The position numbers were made by a program, and so were the translations under genes. Under the pieces are notes generated by a model that worked only from the letters and a program-made list of their open reading frames with translations, did no database searches and was not told the origin of the DNA. From Janthinobacterium psychrotolerans (GTDB lineage: Bacteria > Pseudomonadota > Gammaproteobacteria > Burkholderiales > Burkholderiaceae_D): 64,000 bases of DNA. Of this stretch, positions 61,399 through 64,000 are shown in pieces (within the stretch, counting starts at the first letter, position 1; each line of letters starts with the position of its first letter). The stretch spans positions 186,001 through 250,000 of the forward strand of contig NZ_LOCQ01000058.1 in assembly GCF_001677885.1 (NCBI RefSeq), given 5' to 3'.

Positions 61399-62313
61399 AT
61401 GAGGCAACGCTCCCTGAAAAGCCGCATCACGGACCCCAGCGAAACCACGCTGGCCTGGGTCCTGCTGACGCCGGCAATTCTCTTTTTACTGCTGATCGTG
61501 GCCTACCCGGTCAGCAAACTGATCTACAACAGCTTTTTCGATATCCGCCTCTCCGGTGGCGGCATGCCCAGCTTTGTCGGGCTGGAGAACTACAAGCTGG
61601 CACTGGAAGACTCCCTGTTCTGGAAGTCGCTGAAAAACACCATCATCATCACGGTGGTGACGGTGCCCGGCGCGCTGGTGGCGGGCCTGGGCCTGGCCAT
61701 GCTGGCCAATATGCCGTTCAAATACCGCTGGCCGGTGCGCCTGGCGCTGCTGCTGCCGTGGGCGCTGCCGCTGGCCTTCGTCGGCCTGATCTTCGCGTGG
61801 TTCTTCCACAGCGAATACGGCCTGGTGAACGACATTATCCGCCGCATCGACCTGCTGTTCCCGGCCCTGGGCTGGCAGCCGCAGATCTGGTTCAATTCGC
61901 CGGCGCTGACGATGGCCGCCATCTGCATCACCACCATCTGGAAAACCTCGTCGTTCATGGCGCTGATCCTGCTCGCCGGCCTGCAGACCATCCCCGCCTC
62001 GCTGTACGAAGCGGCCGAAGTGGACGGCGCCAGCAAGTGGAAGCAATTTACGGAAGTGACCCTGCCGCTCTTGGTGCCGTCGATGCTGGTGGCGCTGATC
62101 TTCCGCACCCTGACGGCCATCCAGTCGTTCGATATTCCCTACAACATGCCCGGCCCTGGCGACGAGACCAAGACGCTGGCCATGTATATCCAGTCCAATA
62201 CCGTCGACTACCTCGACGTGGGCTATGGCTCGACCCTGGCCGTGTTCATGTTCCTGCTGTCGATGGCCACCACCTTCGTGTACTTGAAATATGTCAGAGG
62301 AGACAAAGAATGA
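61399..62313 (+). CDS. Sugar ABC transporter permease (MalF/UgpA type)
   Basis: 304 residues, six transmembrane helices (first about 20-42). The EAA loop YEAAEVDGASKWKQFTEVTLPLL, which contacts the ATPase, is at about 206-228. CUT1 permease 1. ATGA overlap with the second permease. Confidence 0.94.
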   Translation: MRQRSLKSRITDPSETTLAWVLLTPAILFLLLIVAYPVSKLIYNSFFDIRLSGGGMPSFVGLENYKLALEDSLFWKSLKNTIIITVVTVPGALVAGLGLAMLANMPFKYRWPVRLALLLPWALPLAFVGLIFAWFFHSEYGLVNDIIRRIDLLFPALGWQPQIWFNSPALTMAAICITTIWKTSSFMALILLAGLQTIPASLYEAAEVDGASKWKQFTEVTLPLLVPSMLVALIFRTLTAIQSFDIPYNMPGPGDETKTLAMYIQSNTVDYLDVGYGSTLAVFMFLLSMATTFVYLKYVRGDKE

Positions 62314-63140
62314 GCGGCCTGTTTTCATCGAAGCGCCTGCGCTGGTTCGCCGCCGCGATCGTCATCCTCAATGGCGTTTTTCCCGCCCTGTGGATTCTGT
62401 TTACCTCGCTGAAAACCGAGAACGAGCTGACGCAAAAGCCGATCACCTACTGGCCGCACGAACCGACCATCGGCAATTTTATTTCCGCCTTCCAGGACCA
62501 GCCGCTGCTCACATTTTTGACCAACAGCCTGATCGTGGCCGGCCTGTCGACGTTGCTGAGCCTCTTTATCAGCGCGCTGGCCGCCTATGCGATCGCCCGC
62601 CTGCGCCTGCGTTTCCGTGGTCTGATCCTCACGGCCATTATCGGCGTGTCGATGTTCCCGCTGGTGACCCTGATGGTGCCGCTGTTCGAAATCATGCGCA
62701 GCCTGGGCCTGCTCAATTCGTACTGGGCGCTGGTGCTGCCCTACACGGTGCTCAACCTGCCGATCTGCACCCTGATGATGGTGAGCTTTTTCCAGGATAT
62801 TCCGCGCGATATCGAGAACGCGGCCATGCTCGACGGCTGCACCCGCATCAGCGCCCTGTGGCGCATCGTGCTGCCGCTGGCCGCACCGGGCGTGGCGACG
62901 GCCGCCATCCTGGCGTTCGTCAACTCCTGGGATGAATTCCTGCTGGCGCTGTCGATGAATTCGGCCGTGGCCTACCGCACCCTGCCGGTCGGCATCCAGC
63001 TGTACCAGGGCGAGTTCGCCTTCCCGTGGCCGATCATTTCGGCGGCGCTGGTGGTGGCCATCGTGCCCATCGTCGTGCTGATCGTGATCTTCCAGGAAAA
63101 GGTCGTCAGCGGCCTGACCTCGGGCGGCTTGAAAGGCTGA
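62310..63140 (+). CDS. Sugar ABC transporter permease (MalG/UgpE type)
   Basis: 276 residues from ATG 62310, overlapping the first permease by four bases. Six transmembrane helices and the EAA-like loop IENAAMLDGCTRISALWRIVLPLAAPG near 165-190. CUT1 permease 2, completing the importer with the genes at 58919, 60066 and 61399. Confidence 0.94.
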   Translation: MSGLFSSKRLRWFAAAIVILNGVFPALWILFTSLKTENELTQKPITYWPHEPTIGNFISAFQDQPLLTFLTNSLIVAGLSTLLSLFISALAAYAIARLRLRFRGLILTAIIGVSMFPLVTLMVPLFEIMRSLGLLNSYWALVLPYTVLNLPICTLMMVSFFQDIPRDIENAAMLDGCTRISALWRIVLPLAAPGVATAAILAFVNSWDEFLLALSMNSAVAYRTLPVGIQLYQGEFAFPWPIISAALVVAIVPIVVLIVIFQEKVVSGLTSGGLKG

Positions 63141-63143
63141 TTG

Positions 63144-64000
63144 ATGGACCACTTGTCTTCCATCACGCTCGCGCACGGCGACAGCCGCGCCGAGCTGCAC
63201 CCGGCCACCGGCGGCGCCCTCGCCTGCTGGCGCTGGCGCGGGCGCGACCTGCTGCGCCCGGCGCCAGAGGACGCCACGGTGCGGCAGATGGCCTGCTATC
63301 CGCTGGCGCCGTATTCGAACCGCATCGGCCACGCGCTGCTGCAGGCGCCCGATCAGCGCCACGCCCTGCGCGCCAACTTCGCGCCCGAGCCGCACAGCAT
63401 CCACGGCTTTGGCTGGCAGCGCGCCTGGCAGGTGACCAGCCGCACCAATGACAGCGCCGAACTGCTGCTGGCGCATGCGGGCGACGCCGACTGGCCGTAT
63501 GCCTGCACGGTGCGGCAAAGCGTGGCGTTGGATGACGCTGGGCTGCGATTGAGCCTCTCGGTGACCAACGACGACGCGCGCGCCATGCCGGCCGGCCTGG
63601 GTTTCCACCCCTACTTTCCGCTGGCCCCGGGCCTGCGCCTGGCAACCCAGTGGGATGGCCTCTGGCGCGCCGGCGGCGAGCGCCTGCCAATGGACCTGGC
63701 GCCGCATTCGCAAAGCTCGCCCTTTGCCACGCCACAGCCGGTGGCCGGCTGGCAGGCCGACGACTGCTACAGCGGCTGGAGCGGCAGCGCCAGCCTGCAC
63801 TACCCGGACTACGTGCTGCGCATGTCGGCCAGCGACAACTGCCGCCACCTGGTGTGCTTTGCCCCCAACGACGAGCGCAACTTTATCGCCATCGAACCGG
63901 TCACCCATGCGAACAATGCGTTTGCGCTGGCCGCGCGCGGCGCCAAAGACACCGGCATGCGCCTGCTGGTACAAGGCGCAACCCTGTCGATCGCCATGCG
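63144..64000 (+). CDS. Aldose 1-epimerase, cut by the window end
   Basis: At least 285 residues from ATG 63144; the frame is still open at base 64000, so the C-terminus lies outside. Galactose-mutarotase fold: MACYPLAPYSNRI, the catalytic His region in EPHSIHGFGWQRAWQV, LGFHPYFPLAPG, DDCYSGWSG and a C-terminal IEPVTHANNAF carrying the active-site Glu. It interconverts anomers of the imported sugar before dehydrogenation. It sits three bases after the permease stop, so it is part of the operon. Confidence 0.92.
   Translation, partial: MDHLSSITLAHGDSRAELHPATGGALACWRWRGRDLLRPAPEDATVRQMACYPLAPYSNRIGHALLQAPDQRHALRANFAPEPHSIHGFGWQRAWQVTSRTNDSAELLLAHAGDADWPYACTVRQSVALDDAGLRLSLSVTNDDARAMPAGLGFHPYFPLAPGLRLATQWDGLWRAGGERLPMDLAPHSQSSPFATPQPVAGWQADDCYSGWSGSASLHYPDYVLRMSASDNCRHLVCFAPNDERNFIAIEPVTHANNAFALAARGAKDTGMRLLVQGATLSIAM

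Noticed and set aside
1-64000. CRISPR arrays, tRNA/rRNA genes, insertion sequences, attachment sites and replication origin.
   Set aside because: No spaced repeat arrays, cloverleaf-like CCA-ended segments, transposase frames or DnaA-box clusters were seen on reading both strands; a short or divergent tRNA could still be missed without a covariance search.

Overview
The window reads as a chromosomal segment of a GC-rich betaproteobacterium, most likely in the Oxalobacteraceae (Janthinobacterium/Duganella/Massilia type). That placement is an inference from gene content: mfd-serB, metC-rimO-phaR-phaC, pgeF-rluD/bamD and an MSHA pilus cluster together with a class I PHA synthase. No rRNA, tRNA, insertion sequence, prophage or CRISPR array was seen.

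Layout. 1-5.8 kb: transcription-repair coupling factor (mfd), phosphoserine phosphatase (serB) and a mechanosensitive channel fused to a cyclic-nucleotide-binding domain. 5.9-8.7 kb: a tightly coupled four-gene cassette made of a nucleotidyltransferase-like protein, a membrane protein with a Gly/Ser/Cys-only tail (TIGR04222-like), a DUF692 multinuclear-iron oxidase-like protein and a small partner. It looks like a post-translational modification cassette. 8.7-21.9 kb: housekeeping genes (serine hydrolase, metC, rimO, phaR, phaC, pgeF, rluD, bamD, yaaA, an orphan PIN protein and a methionine aminotransferase), punctuated by clear intrinsic terminators. 21.9-23.4 kb: small hypothetical ORFs, including one of 51 residues, and a 46-bp duplicated gene start.

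23.4-37.0 kb (minus strand): an MSHA-type IV pilus locus in two blocks. The pilin/motor block (mshE, mshG, mshB, mshA, mshC, mshD, mshO, mshP) lies upstream of the assembly block (mshI, mshI2, mshJ, mshK, mshL, mshM, mshN). 37.1-50.4 kb (plus strand, divergent): a second, paralogous type IV pilus/type II secretion-like machine (secretin, TPR protein, ATPase, platform protein, GspL-, PilO- and PilP-like parts, three prepilins). It is interleaved with an ABC transporter: the ATPase gene comes first, and the permease and a partner come late in the same coupled operon. I regard this as the most unusual system in the window.

50.4-53.7 kb: two MaoC-like hydratases and two acyl-CoA dehydrogenases in one operon. 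54.0-54.9 kb: an AT-rich orphan gene and two tandem 86-bp sibling elements that look like small RNAs, each with an anti-Shine-Dalgarno loop and an intrinsic terminator. 54.9-64.0 kb: a LacI-family repressor divergent from a sugar-acid catabolic operon (IlvD/Edd dehydratase, HpaI-type aldolase, complete sugar ABC importer, aldose epimerase cut by the window end), with a sigma70-like promoter and a perfect 14-bp palindromic operator between them.
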